Shown here in pieces: positions 11,701 to 25,055 of a stretch of 64,000 bases of DNA. Location: the NCBI GenBank assembly GCA_947561715.1, contig OX387201.1, forward strand, positions 12,848,001 to 12,912,000, read 5' to 3'. A program made the position numbers and the translations under genes. The DNA is from Ascidia mentula. Its lineage: Eukaryota; Chordata; Ascidiacea; Phlebobranchia; Ascidiidae. The notes beneath the pieces were generated by a model, which was not told where the DNA came from, made no database searches, and worked only from the letters and a program-made list of their open reading frames with translations. Every line of letters begins with the position of its first letter. Position 1 is the first letter of the stretch.

Positions 11701-14700
11701 AACACATTGTTGGAGAATTTTGCTGATGTAACTGACTTACAGCCAGTTTGTTTTCATACAAAGAAATAATCATAAAGGCCAATTTTTTTTGTTTCGTTTG
11801 GCATTTTACACCAGTTTACACGCAAAATATTTTCCAGTTACTACTTGCCTGTTTTTTCTCGGGATCAATCCTGCAATGTCCTCTCCGTTGTGCTTGCAAA
11901 AACTAATAATAAGGGAGAAAATTTCGAGTCGTTCGCGGTCGCAAGTAAGAACAGCACAAAGCTGGTTATGAATCAGGGTAAGTCCCTCTTTGTCCGTTAG
12001 GATTCCGGTCACAGTAAGCTAAAAATGCATTTATCAATATTAGCTTTATGGCACGAATCACATGGAGTTACAAACATAAATATAGAAACGTTTAAGTTAA
12101 CTTCAGCTAATTTACAGTGAATGCATACATGTCTGATTTATTGCGAATAAATATATTATGTTTGAATGGTAAAAGCCACAAACTTCATCGATAAAAACAA
12201 ATAAAAACTATATGTGAAGGACAACGCAGATCAAACTACGAAAAACTAAACAAAGACATCACTGAAGTAGCCAGTTGCTTCTGGGTGACATGTGGTTTTT
12301 TGTTTCACCGGAAAATGTATTGGAACGCATGATGAGTGCTTCCACTTGACTCGTCGAACGCAATCGATTGTCATTCATATTAACCCGCGACCTACTTTCC
12401 ACTTGACATATGCAGGTAACGCAAGTAGGAAAGCCATAAAATTTACGATATCATTTTACGTTGTAAGTCTCATCATAATTGTATGAAAAAAAAACGCTAA
12501 ATTTTCAAGAATTACACATACAATTCCACACTGGAAATAAAGCGCAAGAGCGGTTCGAGTTTCTTGGAAGCACTTCAAGCAAAAACCGCAAAAATCGCGG
12601 TTACAAGCAACATCATTACCAGCAGCTCAATTTTCGATTGTAAAAGTCAAGAAGCATTTTTCACAAAACCACAGGAGCCTTATTTACGCCACACCATGTA
12701 CCTCGCATTTAAGCCATTCGCCTAAGAACAGCGCCTGCGTCTGGAAAGAAGAAGGCAAGAAGTGCTGGGCTTACAAATAAGAAGGCGTTTTATTACGAAC
12801 AATCCCACACACATGTGTTGTTAGAGTTGAGAAGAGATAATTGGTGGTAGACTTTGTAGATTTCATTCGAGTTAACGGTTAGGTCAAACCGACTCGTGTG
12901 GACAGGTGAGCCGAGAGTGACGACTGTTCAATTATAAAATTGTATAATACTCAGAGATGTGAGATAATACTATGGAACAGGGTAAATTTATATCGTGCAA
13001 AAAATTTATGATGATTGTTGCGACGATTAGTCATGTTCGTAGGTCGAACAAATTTGAACAGGTAGAAGTACCTCAGCAGAGTCAACACCCTCCCAACACA
13101 TAGTTGTCCTTAAACAATAAGATGCTCTGTTTGCCAGCTCCGTTCAGTGGCGGAACACCATCACATAATCGCCCGAAACGTCCATTCACGGCACCCTGTG
13201 ACGTCATAGCCTAGCCAGTCTTATAAGACGAAGCTTAACCTTTACACAAGTGAAATTAACGGCTACGTCAGCAAGCAGCGACTAGTTTAAATGGGCTTGT
13301 GCCGTCCGAGGTGTTTATTTTTAGAAATGACACTATATGGTTGTCTTTTTGCGATTTGGATGTACTGATAGTTGTCGGCGTGTAAAGTTTGCACATCTGT
13401 AAAACTAAAAACCTTGAACATAGAATGATGTTTTATTCCATCCAGTCGTTGCCACCCAATACGACGCTTTAAGCTGGGCATATATGAGCAGATCGGTAGT
13501 ATGAAGAAAGAACAATTTCCTGGAATACTCGAGGCTTGCCAACATCACATCAGTGGTGTGCGAGCATGAGAGGAACAAAGAAAGCTGCCAATCCATCAAA
13601 CAAAACCAGGGGGCTCAGGAACTACAGTAAAGAATGAAAAACTTGGATATTTCCTGCATCGTGCATGCTGCCATATTTATGATGGCTGTTGCCGCCGATG
13701 AAAATGCTTACACAATGCGGTACAGTCGAATTCGCCCTGCACAATATCGTTCTCCTTACAGCAGTGGAGGAAACCATAGAAGTTATTATCACGTCTTGCA
13801 GCGCAGTAACATTATTCACAGGGGATCTGCAGCCAAGGCCCATGGTACGGTCCAAAAACCGGCGCAACACACATCCTACGGTGGAACACGAACATCGCCA
13901 AGTCGCCAATTGGCACCAGCGCCAGTTGTGCCAACACCTTATCGTTCCAGGAACAGACCCCGTTCTCTAAAGTCGTCTTTGGTCACAACTCTGCGGAGGT
14001 AACTTGGGTTTGAGTTGAGCAATTAGGTCATGTCCAAAATTAAATCAGCGCCAGACAACAGGTGTGCTTGGCAAAGTACGGGTTTACATGCAGCTAGAAA
14101 CTCCGCAGGCTGTGTAAGCATAAAAGTCACCACACCACGCGTTCTGCTCAAGAGTCCAGTCAAGTATGGCGAGGAGACATCAAACAGACCATAAAATCAT
14201 ATGTGCCATTGTCCATTTCGACTATTTACCAAACGTTTCACTGGGTAAACACTTCAATTTTAGACAATTTACACACAACAGTTCGGCAATTTGGAGACGT
14301 AACTTGACTTTTAAAACATTCTTTATCATTCACCACAAGTTTTCCATGACCTGTCACGTTAAAGTCCAGTTTTTGTCATGTTCTGGGTTTTGGTCCATTC
14401 TCGAATTATAAATGGTTCTGGCCTTAAACAACCATTTAGGTCTTTGATACGGATAATCAGTACGCATTATTTCACTGACACATCAATTTGTTTCGTTAAC
14501 AAAAATTAACAAGACAACACCCACCGTGTAAGCAGACACAGGAAACGACGCGACAGAGATAAGATTTAATCGATATAATCTGCAATACACTCCTTTTTCG
14601 GCTGGAAAACCTCGAGGCACGGATGGGTAAATAGCTCTCATGCACACTTAAGTATCGTCGCGATAAACGTTAATTTGTGGGTAATTGGTGAAACATAATC

Positions 14701-17700
14701 CTTAAAAAGTTTTTATCTGTAGATACGAGAAAACTAGAAACAAAACCGAGCTCATCAGGCGGGTGGAAAGGATTTTGACCAATCTTCCAGTTCAGCAGAA
14801 GTCAGTATCGTACCTTCGCAGATCATTCAGCAACTTCCGACAGAAGAAGTAAGAGTAACATCAAATAATGCTTAACAACGTCCTAATCTGTGTTTATTAG
14901 TCATGCGGAATTCGCAAGGCTTTGGAGTGGATTGCATGAAACGAAGAGGGGAGTTGCCGGATTGCAATTACAATGCACTGGTGTGGAGCGAAACCTCACA
15001 ACGCTAAACAACAACCTGCAACGTGTGACCCAAAATCACGACAAGTGAGTTCTTTGTTCGCAACACCTCACAATCTGTTAGCGTTTGCATAAACTCTTCA
15101 ACCTGCCGCTTTCAGCAATTTATCAAACGTTCATCTAAAGTTGAAGCAAATTGAGGAACATGAGAACATTCAGGATGTTCGATACTTTGCCGTAGCTGAA
15201 AAGGGGACGAACAATTCACGCGAATTGATACAACTAAAGGTAACTTTTTCACATTTATACAACAGACCTCAATCTCGACAATTAATCTCGAACAGCGTGA
15301 TAAAATCGTGGATCGGAGCGATAACCCATAATTTTATCAGCAATAAATCAAAATCCATTCTTTAACTCGATCGTTTTAACAAAGCAACTGAAACTATAAA
15401 CTTTAGAGTAAAATTGACAGTAAATTATTATTATACAAATAACTTGAAATCGGGTTGGTAACCGGTTTGTTTTAAGGAAGAAATTTATCAACAACTTCGA
15501 AGCATTCACCTTGAACGAGATGAAGTGACGCAAAGTTTGAGTCGCATACAACGTCGACTTCATACTATTTTTAACGAAGAACTTAATCAACACCGTAGTG
15601 CTCTAAGCCAGATCGAGAAGACAATTACCAGGTCAGTACATATAGCAAAGGCATCTGGTCAAGCTTTTTTTTTAAAAAAAAACAATAAACAATACAAATA
15701 AAAGATACAACGATAATTCTGCTTTAAATATCAATAGTTCGTTGGTAAACAACTCTAATGACAAAGTACTTGAAATGCGAAACAATGAGAAAATATTTCC
15801 AAATTGCTACAAAATCACTTACGTAACAGGCACAACGAGATATTACTTACACATGATGAGACAATTACTACCCGCCGAAACAAGTTGAGCTCAATCAATG
15901 AAACAATGCAAAATCAAGAACGTGAAATTGGCGATCTCAACATAAAAATTAGATCATTAAAACAGAATGTTCAGGACTCCGATCTCAACATTTACAGACT
16001 TCTTAAGCAGGTATTTATATATTAAATGCATATCGTAACTAATCACACGAATACTTTACATGTTAAAAATGGATTTCATAATGTGGTAACTTGTGAAAAA
16101 GTCCCAATAAGGAAATACTTAAACAAGACACTGGCGATGCTTATTTAAGCGAAATATATTTGTTTTAAGTAAGAAAGCTGCGGAAATAAACGTTCCCATG
16201 CTGCTTGTGATAACCAGTGAAAAAACATCGAAAAAGGACAGCAATTGTATTATTGTCAACCCTTGCAAATGGCAAACAAGCGTTTAGGCCAACCGCTTGC
16301 ATGCAAAACCGCACGACAAGGAAACCAGGGGTGGCTCAGTCTTAGTTATGATAAGCCTTACCCACTCGCTATCGTACTTTCAAACCAGACGTCGGCATTT
16401 TATACCAAGTACACGAGCAACTGACAGCTTGCAAACAGGTGTGGCTCCATAATAACTGATGTAGATGTACAGTAAGTATTTGGTTTAGCACAAGCACGCC
16501 CGTACTCCTCACATTGCTTTATAGCCGTGATTTAGGATGAAAACGCACATACAAGAAACGTCCTAGTATTGATTTGTACCAAGAAAATATTATCGGCAAA
16601 CAAAATCGTATCGATTCAGTCCAACCGAGTTACGCAAACAATGGCATGACACATTCGTCTTTTAATCTGTCGCAAAATGTTCAGGGAGCGTCAAGGAAAC
16701 GCACGTGGGTGGTGTGTAATTAAAACGTTTGAAACGATCTCAATGACTTGCACGTAAACTTTAACACTTTCTTTTTTACTTATAGTTAACAACGATATAA
16801 GTGTATTTCACTATATCTGAACAATAAAATTAAGATTATATACATGTGCCCGGATGAAAATAGATGCAACTTTTTGACATATTTTGCACATTCTTTAATT
16901 TTGGAACACGTTTGACAAAACAAAACGACCAACTAAAGTTTTTTACTAGGAAAGATCAAGACTGTCCACCATTGCAAGATTACGGAGCTCAGTGATGCGT
17001 TTAAACCGTTCCGTGCAACAAACAAACTTCAAAGAAAGTTACCTTGAAGCTAAAGTGGCCAACCTCGAAGAGGTAAGACCCATTTGACCACTTCGTTTGG
17101 GTTCAGGATATTTCACGCTATGTGGCGCACAACGCTGTAACACAAGCCCTGAAGTGGCCTCTCGCAAACTCACACAAGCGTTAAGGGCTTGCGTGGGAAA
17201 CTGTGGCCAGGTTATGTCACCGCTGTCAATGGCACATATATATTGAACTTGTTAAAATCTATCTTCAGGTCCTGCAGAGAATTGTGAATCATTTAAATGA
17301 AGTGGAAACGGCACAATTTGTCGATAACACGACGAAAATAAACAACATTGTTCCAGAAAGAGAAAATGACACAAACTTGGGGAACCAAAACATGGTAATT
17401 AGGTTGGGTTTAACTGCACTAAAGTATTTTTTAAAACCAATATTCTGCACTGCTAATATTAGGTGTACGAAGACAACATGTTTGACAAATAATCTTTTGT
17501 TTCTTAATCACACACAGTCAGTTTTTGACAATGCAAAAAAGTACAGCATTGGATTTATTTGTTAAAAGTGATTTTTTTTAAGAAGCAAAAGTTGTAAAAT
17601 TCTTACCAATATTGCAACCTAATAATCCGTTGCGTATTGTACGGTTATACTGGAGTTCACTATAATATAATAATATGGTGAACAGGCGAACAACACGATG

Positions 17701-20700
17701 AATGCGGAAATAAAAACTATTGAAAGAAAACCACTAGTTTTGAACGAACTGAATTATGTGTCGACAACAACAAGGGATGTGATGGTAAATAGCTCAAATT
17801 CTCTGATTGTATAAAAACAAGCGAAGAGTAAACGTCGGTCCGTGTTCAAGTTCATAACATAATAATAAGGTCTCTATTAGATGTTCTACCTGAATTATTC
17901 TATTCACCCTCGAGCTAAAATACCAACCTTGTTATACAACAGTGTATATGTGATGTGTCCATTTATATACATGTTATTACAGCTGTATTTCTTTGCTTCA
18001 ATGCTTAATTTTTGTTGTCGCGCAGGATGCCATCGAAGAGACAGGATTTGAGGACAGGCTAGACAGAATGTCCCGATCACTGAAGCACCACAGTGACAAA
18101 CTAACAAACGTAACAGACACAATGAAAAGTGTTATTGAGGATGTTAGATCGCTATCTTTGACAACATCAAACTACTTCTCAATTATCAACGAACAGGCGA
18201 AAACCATTCGAAAACAAAACGAAACAGTTGCCGTTTTATTGCACAGGGTAAAAAACGTTTTTATCAATAATAAAACGATTTTAGATTGGAATGAAGGCAT
18301 TTTTCATATTTATGGTGAATTAAAAAGGCACGTTTCCTACAGTTCTCGCATCGAGAGAGTTTGTTAGCAAGTCATCTCGAATATCAACACATGACAGTGA
18401 TGAAATTAATGAACATCATTACCAGTTTCGCTGAACAACTTCGACAACCACTTCAACAACACAGAGGTGAAATGTCACAACCAGGTCAGAGACAAGTGTG
18501 ATTTACATTAGTTATTGCCATATTTAGACTGCCACGACCTGTGGATGAGCGGTCACATGACTAGCGGAGTTTATACGCTGGTAAAAAACATGGAAATGAT
18601 GCCAGTTTTTTGCAACATGTCTGATAAAGGTGGATGGACCACAATACAGAGACGTATGGACGGAACTCAAGACTTCAACGCAAGTTAGCACGTTTAAAAA
18701 AATACCTCTACGACAACATGACATTACAACAACCTTTGATACAGATTTTCAGGAATACAAAAAAGGTTTTGGAAGTGTATTTGGCGAATACTGGTTTGGC
18801 TTGGAAAATATTCGCTGGCTCACACACGGAAGAATCTACTCCCTACGAATTATCTTGGAAGATTGGGGAGAAAATCAACGTTATGCCACTTACGACCAGT
18901 TTCTGGTCTACGGAAATAACTTCGTGTTGATGGTAAGCATTTTCTAAAGCACAGTTATGTGGCTGTTTCTTAGCTGTATTTGTGTTTTGCAAATTTTTTT
19001 AACTTAGGTGAGTGGGTACAATGGAGATGCTGGAGATGCACTGATGGACAGTAATGATGTTTCTTTCCAAGCAAGAAGACAAAGCAGAGACGTTACCATC
19101 ACACGCAATTCAGATTGCACAACAACTAAACAAGCAGGTACTGACATTTTTAAAAATGTTTGTTTGTGTGGCACATGTTACAAATCACTTGACCTGAAAA
19201 TAACGCTTTCCTAAATTTTGTGTTTGCTAGGGTGGTGGTTTCCCAACGGTTGCGGAGATGCAAATCTTAACGGACCATACCCAGAAGACCCAAGACAAGC
19301 TAAACAACAATCTGAAACAAATTTCCTTAGCGAGTTTATGAATCCTGCCACTCAGTGGATGAAATGGAGAAGTGACGACTTTCCACTTAAAAAAGTTTCA
19401 ATGCAAATAATTCCCCATGAAGCATTAATTGAAAGGGCATTTTCAACAAGCCAATCTAGCCAATCTAGCCAGGAAGATTCAACAAATACAAATACCCTAA
19501 TTGTTGAAGAATCAAGCAAAAATAAAGTGAACCCTTCAGCAGAAGTGGACGAAGAACTTCCTGTATATAGTGTAAGACATGTGAGTCATCACAGACCAGA
19601 GACGTGAATTTGTGTGATTTTGCACAAACAAGGTGTTCCATTCTTCACATAACAGAGGCAAGAAATAGGTCCAGGGGGACAAATTTATACTGTGCCTTCT
19701 GGTTTCAACAAAGTCAGGATATAAATAATTAAAATATGTGGTAAATGCCCACAACATTACAGATAGGTTCTCTACATCACATAGCAGCACAAAGAGTAAA
19801 ATATTTCATCTATGGATGAAATATGTGGTGACTGTGTTTATACTGGCATGTAATACATCAACACATCTATACTTTGCATGTGTTGTTTATGTAGCTTAAA
19901 AACTAAATTTTGAAAATAATAAATATTTACTTGATAAATTACAAAATACAAAAACAGGTCACCAAAATAGTTTTGAACTTGTGAATGTTAAGTTTGTTAA
20001 CCCATGGTAAACAAGAAAAATGTGATTATCAACTTTAAAGCCTTATAGAAACTAAAGGTTTTGGCGAAACATTGTATTTTTTCAACAGAGGCTGCCATTT
20101 AAATTACCCTAAATATATGCAGAAATATTTAATTCCTGGAAAACTGCAAAAATGCCTTATATACGTAACAATGGAAGTGTAATGGAACAATCAGGCAAAA
20201 TATACACAAGTGCAGACTAAATCAATGCCCTGCTACAGCATTTCGGCAAAAAGCATATATTGTGTAACTTTTGTTATGTAATCTTAAAATATTCTCCATA
20301 TTTTAATGACTATTTCAGAATTGCAAACCTAGATTCTAAATCTAATTTCTGGCATATTATTTATTTTCACAAAAGTTTCATTAATTAAAAAAAGGTGACA
20401 AAAATTTACAAACATGTCAAAATTATACAAACATACACATACCTCTGCAATAAATCTAAGGTCTGTTCTAACTTTGCTGACATTATTGAGAAATATCTGC
20501 AGAATAAAAGACAACGTAAATAAATTATAAGTTGCTAAAATTTTGTTTCTTATGAAGAAGTTCTAAACTTACAGATTTGTCTTCTACACGAGCTTGACAA
20601 ACTCGCTTAAATGCTTGAAACAACTGTGGTGTAAAATCCTGGTAACGGTGATGCATTAAAGAACAAATATGGACAGCACAAGAAACATCACTCATTTTCA

Positions 20701-21484
20701 GTTTGGCATCAATTAAAGTAGAGACCTGAAAAGGACAGAAAATGGTGATAATATTCTTGATTCATTTAAGCAAAATTCATACCACTTCTTGCATATAACG
20801 TGTTAAGTTGAGGGTTTGAAACTCATTGCTAAGTGCTGACCGCTGTTGTTCTGTAAGTTTTCCCTACATAGTAATAGAAGTTTCAAACATTGCAAAAAAC
20901 AAACCACATCCCACACATGAAGTATTTTTTTACCAGTTTCTTGACAAATGCAGTGTTTTTCTTCAAACTGGAGTCTAATTTGCGAAAAAAACTTTCATCA
21001 GGTCGATTTGACAATGCTTGTTGGTTTTTAAGTCTTATGGAACATTTTTTTCTATTTCTGTCTTTAATTTCCTTGATTAATAGGAAGGCTTGCTCCTTGT
21101 GAAAAAATAAATGCACTTTTAAACACTATATAGCGAACTACATTGTTTTAAACAGTAAGAGAAAATATTTATGTTCACCCACACATATTGCAGGATACCT
21201 CATATTTTTAACTAAATGGTTTATATATACCTTTTGTTTTTCTGTTTCATTTCCGTCCTCATTAACCAGAACTTCGGAGTCAGCTTCTACATAAATTTAA
21301 TGTAGTACCTGATAAGACTTATCCAATGCAAAAATGAAGATTAAACAAATAAGCTTACATTATGTAAAACAAAAAATGCTAAAAAAAAACCATATTTATC
21401 ATAACAAGATGCACAGCAACTTTAAGGTTATACCAGGAGCATTTCTACATTCAAGTGCCACTTACCATTGTCATTGTTGTCCAT
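5790..21484 (-). CDS. UPF2: UPF2, regulator of nonsense transcripts 2, about 26 exons
   Basis: Core nonsense-mediated decay factor that bridges UPF3 and UPF1. Three MIF4G domains followed by a UPF1-binding tail are recognisable. N-terminal exons lie at 21484-21466, 21286-21231, 21095-20934 (RLDSSLKKNTAFVKKL), 20863-20783, 20725-20573 and 20496-20443 (VRTDLRFIAE). After an 8.4-kb intron the gene resumes at 12018-11842 (GILTDKEGL...GEDIAGLIPRK), 11444-11326, 11267-11162, 10933-10894, 10725-10574, 10515-10403 and 10288-10098. The second MIF4G (9831-9635, FCMNMNSKANRKKL, RLDLLPFYARL), 9243-9000 (HAIEMACALLET), 8815-8700 (EKVLRQMRKLPW), third-MIF4G exons 8575-7297, the acidic region (7057-6838) and the tail (6805-5790, KYQPPKGAPNADLIF) follow. 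The N-terminus lacks most of the charged extension of human UPF2. The ATG at 21484 opens a 19-nt exon. The frame appears to shift by one base near 6290. Confidence 0.93.
6397..6585. mobile_element. Palindromic fold-back MITE in a UPF2 intron
   Basis: The left arm (6397-6478) and right arm (6501-6585) are inverted copies of about 83 bp. They differ only by one 2-base indel and one substitution, so the transcript would form a very long hairpin. The loop holds CTGAGGA, a short GCC/GGC hairpin and GAAA on the minus strand, resembling a hammerhead ribozyme core. No target-site duplication is obvious. The element lies wholly inside the intron between the UPF2 exons near 6687-6805 and 6013-6366. High arm identity suggests recent insertion or ongoing arm homogenisation. 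Confidence 0.75.
12019..13633. other. UPF2 large intron, part upstream of the nested gene
   Basis: This is the UPF2 intron segment between the exon at 11842-12018 and the nested plus-strand gene. No exon or repeat was recognised. It presumably contains the promoter of the nested fibrinogen-domain gene, but no core promoter motif stands out. Confidence 0.5.
13634..19607 (+). CDS. Secreted coiled-coil fibrinogen-domain protein nested in a UPF2 intron
   Basis: Spliced gene of about 15 exons, roughly 900 codons, wholly inside one UPF2 intron on the opposite strand. Exon 1 (13634-13998) begins with a likely signal peptide (HAAIFMMAVAADE) and a basic Ser/Tyr/Arg-rich stretch. Exons from about 14722 to 18483 encode long helical heptads and N-glycosylation-type motifs. 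The fibrinogen C-terminal domain starts at about 18527: CHDLWMSGHMTSGVYTL, PVFCNM, GGWTTIQRRMDG, EYKKGFG, GEYWFGLE, GWWFPNGCGDANLNGPY. A 68-base intron splits this domain near 18674-18741. The usual DxDND calcium site is not seen. A Ser/Thr-rich tail of about 60 residues follows. The layout resembles angiopoietin-like or fibroleukin proteins, but orthology is unresolved. The frame near 15780-15805 does not join cleanly. Confidence 0.8.
19608..20442. other. 3' UTR of the nested gene and remaining UPF2 intron
   Basis: Non-coding. The first about 330 bases are the likely 3' UTR of the fibrinogen-domain gene, with AATAAA at 19918-19923. The remainder is AT-rich UPF2 intron up to the minus-strand exon ending at 20443. 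Confidence 0.55.
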
Positions 21485-24400
21485 GATATTTGACGTGTAA
21501 TCAGCAGCTTCTAAACTATTGTACTTTACACTGAAATCACAACAATATTTTTTTACAAAGAGAAAAAAAAAATCAGGTATAATCTTTACACGATTGTGAA
21601 CTTAAATCTTGGAACCAAACAGTTGTTGGTATTACAATGTCATAAAAATTTATAAGCATAAGCACTGTTTTCAGTGTTTCCTATATTTTAGGCAAAGTCT
21701 CCTAAAAATCTAGGCTTGGCTACATACCTGAAATTTTAAACATCTGGGACAATAGTTTTAAATGGTGTGGATAAAATACAGGCAGTGATTATGATGTTTC
21801 ATAGAGCAATTTAATTTCTTTGTAAATATGTTTTTTCTTATTAACACTGAATGTAACTGTAACACCCAACCACCACAAACCAAACCAAGAAGTCAGTTTT
21901 ATGTTGAATAAATGAGTTTAAGTTCTGTGTCGTAAAAATAAAAACATTGGCACCTGTGTTTCGATGCAAACACTGAATAAATTTAAAAATTTTTACAGTA
22001 AAACAGGTTCATTTTAAACATAGAAACTTTAAGATAGAAGGAGACTTGGAGGTATGCCTGACAATGGTCAACCCTTGTGCACAGGGTGCTATAGCATGCT
22101 TATTTCTGAGATTTACGTTTATTTCTCAAAAACCTGCTTATTTTAAATTTGTGTGCCTGGAGGCATACCCAAACAGCCAGGAGGCACGATCAATTGCCCT
22201 TTCTTGAATGTTTCGAAATTTAAACGATTGGAAATCTACTGACGATTAAAGGCGAAGGATTAGTGTTGCTTCTTGAAGCGAGTGTACATAACCAAATATG
22301 ATAAATTCTTAGACTAGAAAGGCAAAAAAAGCATATTCTTAATTGAAGTTTCCCAACCCAGCCAAAATGTGAAGCAAACATTTTAGATCTAATTCCATTG
22401 ATAATGGACCAATATCTGGGTCTGTTTTTTAAACATACTAAAATAATAAGCTTATTATTAGTTACGATATTCGTACCAGTTAAAAATACATCATATGTTT
22501 TTAGTTCTGTGTCAATGCGTGGTAGCTCAACACAACAGTGTAACTGATCAAGTGATTGTCAATCAGGAAAAATTACCCCTTTGCAACTATTATTGACAAA
22601 TTTTACTATTTTTACAGTGAAATTTTGACATATTTAAACAAACAACAAATAATGCCCCTATTGATAACTTCTCAAATTAGCTATTTTTATCTAACTGTAC
22701 TATGTTTCTTTGTCTAGGCCAATGGTGACACTGCCTTTATACCACATAGAAACATTTGTAATTTGCACATTTTTTTCAGTGGACATAAAATGACCGGTTA
22801 GTCTATCATAGTGCTTCTGTTTTCTTTAAAATGGGATCTTATAATTTTCCCTTTTTATGAGTTTGTGGAAAAATAAAGAAGCCTGGACTTCGTTTTTGGA
22901 ATATGTACTAAACTAGATTAACTATACTGACAGTAGCTGAAACTATAAATCTACGAATGATTGATCCAACAAATTATCTGGATTAAGCAAAGTTTTAAAG
23001 GTATATTTAAATACCGATGTTGTTTAGATCAGGGCCCCACAAAACTCTTTAATGTGACCCACATTTTCAAATAGAACCAATGAAACCCAAAATTGGGTCA
23101 CCATTTGTGTACGTATGGTCTAGATCATAGGTTCTTGTGATATATTCATGGTTCCGACTTCGCGTCATCAATGGGTCCGACGACACAATACTACAGGTAA
23201 AAATTGGCCGAAAAGGCATTGGTTAGACAAGTGGACTTTTTGGTGGTTGTTGCTCAGATTCTTCGACAATTTCTGCTTTGCCTAAACGTAAAATTTTTCC
23301 TACAAAAAGTTTTATCGCTGCGCTACAAGCATTTTATTGAAGAACTCCTATCTAAACTACACCAATGCATTTACAGCCACTCTTTACCTGCAGCATAGTG
23401 ACGCCAGAACCATTGGTGACGCAAGTCGGAACCATGAATATAACACAATGTCAATTATGTAAACACAATAAACAACAAAATAACACGAATCTACAAGGTT
23501 TTGTTGATGTTTTCATCAAACAAACCTAAATTTATTTGCGCGCAGTGCTGCGTGACAAAAACCCAACCAAGCGCAAAATACAACAAAAATCGTTTAATCC
23601 GAAAGTCGCAAAACTGAAGAATCAATTGTCTCAAAATCTCAAATTATCACTAAAGTAAATCATAATCACGCAATAACTACGCACATGAAAACTAAACATT
23701 AAACATAACATGGAATGGGCATCGATAAAATCGTGAGGATTTCGAGTCAGACGTCCCGACTGTAGACCTTCACTGCGCAATTGATCCAAAATTACACCGG
23801 ATTTGTAAAAACGTATTGATAATGCTAATACACTGTAACACGGCAAGGTCGCAAACCCCGATCCACATTAAAGTCAGTTTGTGCGGTATTTTTAATTTAT
23901 ATTCTTGTATTAATGTTAAATTTAACTGCGTTGTTTGTGTGTTTTTAGCGATACAAATTCTATTTGAATAAGAAACTGAGGATGCTCGTGCAGGCGAAAT
24001 CGAAATCAGCTGACTTCAATATGAACCTTTTGATAGTTTCATAACATTGACGTATAGCCAATAAGTTTACGTAAAAATACGATATATATCTGTTAAAAAT
24101 AACTTTAGATACAAAAAACTTGGAGTTTATTAATAGATAACTTTCATTGAGGAAAGTTTGTGCATATTGAAATGGCATTTGTGTTGGTGTTGGTGTCGCA
24201 AATGAAAACTTGGTTGGTGCAATAAATTGCGTGAAGTTTTTTTGCATTCTGATTCTGAACTTGTTCTGTAATTCTCAATATAATAGCCTATAGTTCTTTG
24301 ACATAATCATTTCTGCACGTTATTATCAGGTTCCAAAAAAAATATTAAAACTGAATTAAATAAATACAAAATATTTTAAACTTATGATGTACTTTTTCAC

Positions 24401-25055
24401 GTTCACTAAAATCGTACTGCAGTGACGGTTATAATTTGGTTCTTGTGCATCAAAGGTAAAAATATTCCCTGCCAACTTAGGTTTTGTGTGTTTTAGTTTA
24501 TTGCACTTGCATGCCAAAGGTTGCTGACCTCTGGTATAAAGCCAGCTTAATGAACACGACAAGCTATGTCACTTTAAAAAAAAGGCTATGATGTGTACAC
24601 ACACGTCTCAACGTAAATTTTGTAAAAATGTAAAAAATACGGGCATTTGTGAAACAGACAACTTTCCTCGCATGGTTTGTGATGAAGATAAATTCATTTC
24701 GACATGTCTGACATATCGACTATCATGTTGCGTCGTGTATGGAGGAAGAAAGTCTTGTTGTTTTACCTATGCTGTACATCCGAAAAAGCAGTTACATGTC
24801 GCGACGTGCTCTACATCTGACAGAGAGTAAATATTTTCCAGGTACGCTTATCAGCACGAACCCTGAATCAGCGAAGCAGTGTCGATAATTAACTGCTGCT
24901 GTGACACCAATACCGCAAACAGGAAAGTTCTTTCAACAGAAAATCAGTTTTGATATTATTCTTTCGTTGTAAACACTAAACTAAAGTTAAAAATTGCTTA
25001 ACATTTTTTAGAATCCTTTGGTATTTGAAAGGTGTTCTAGTTCGCGTTTATAGAG
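21485..25055. other. Divergent intergenic region between UPF2 and the MASP-like gene
   Basis: No gene recognised. A minus-strand AG acceptor (CTGAAA on the plus strand, about 21531) lies just upstream of the UPF2 start. It could mark a spliced or trans-spliced leader. A TIR element occupies 23141-23442. An 80-codon Cys-rich plus frame at 24588-24830 lacks a signal peptide and any family match. The rest is AT-rich. Confidence 0.45.
23141..23442. mobile_element. MITE with TIRs of about 40 bp and TA flanks
   Basis: The left end reads TTCATGGTTCCGACTTCGCG from about 23145. The right end, read inverted from 23440, is almost the same over about 40 bases (GTTCCGACTT-GCGTCACCAATGG). Both outer ends abut TA, consistent with a Tc1/mariner-type 2-bp target. 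The interior has a short open frame with no transposase motif, so the copy is non-autonomous. Confidence 0.65.

Noticed and set aside
24588-24830. 80-codon Cys-rich open frame, possible small secreted peptide
   Set aside because: No signal peptide, no recognisable cysteine framework and no splice context; probably chance.
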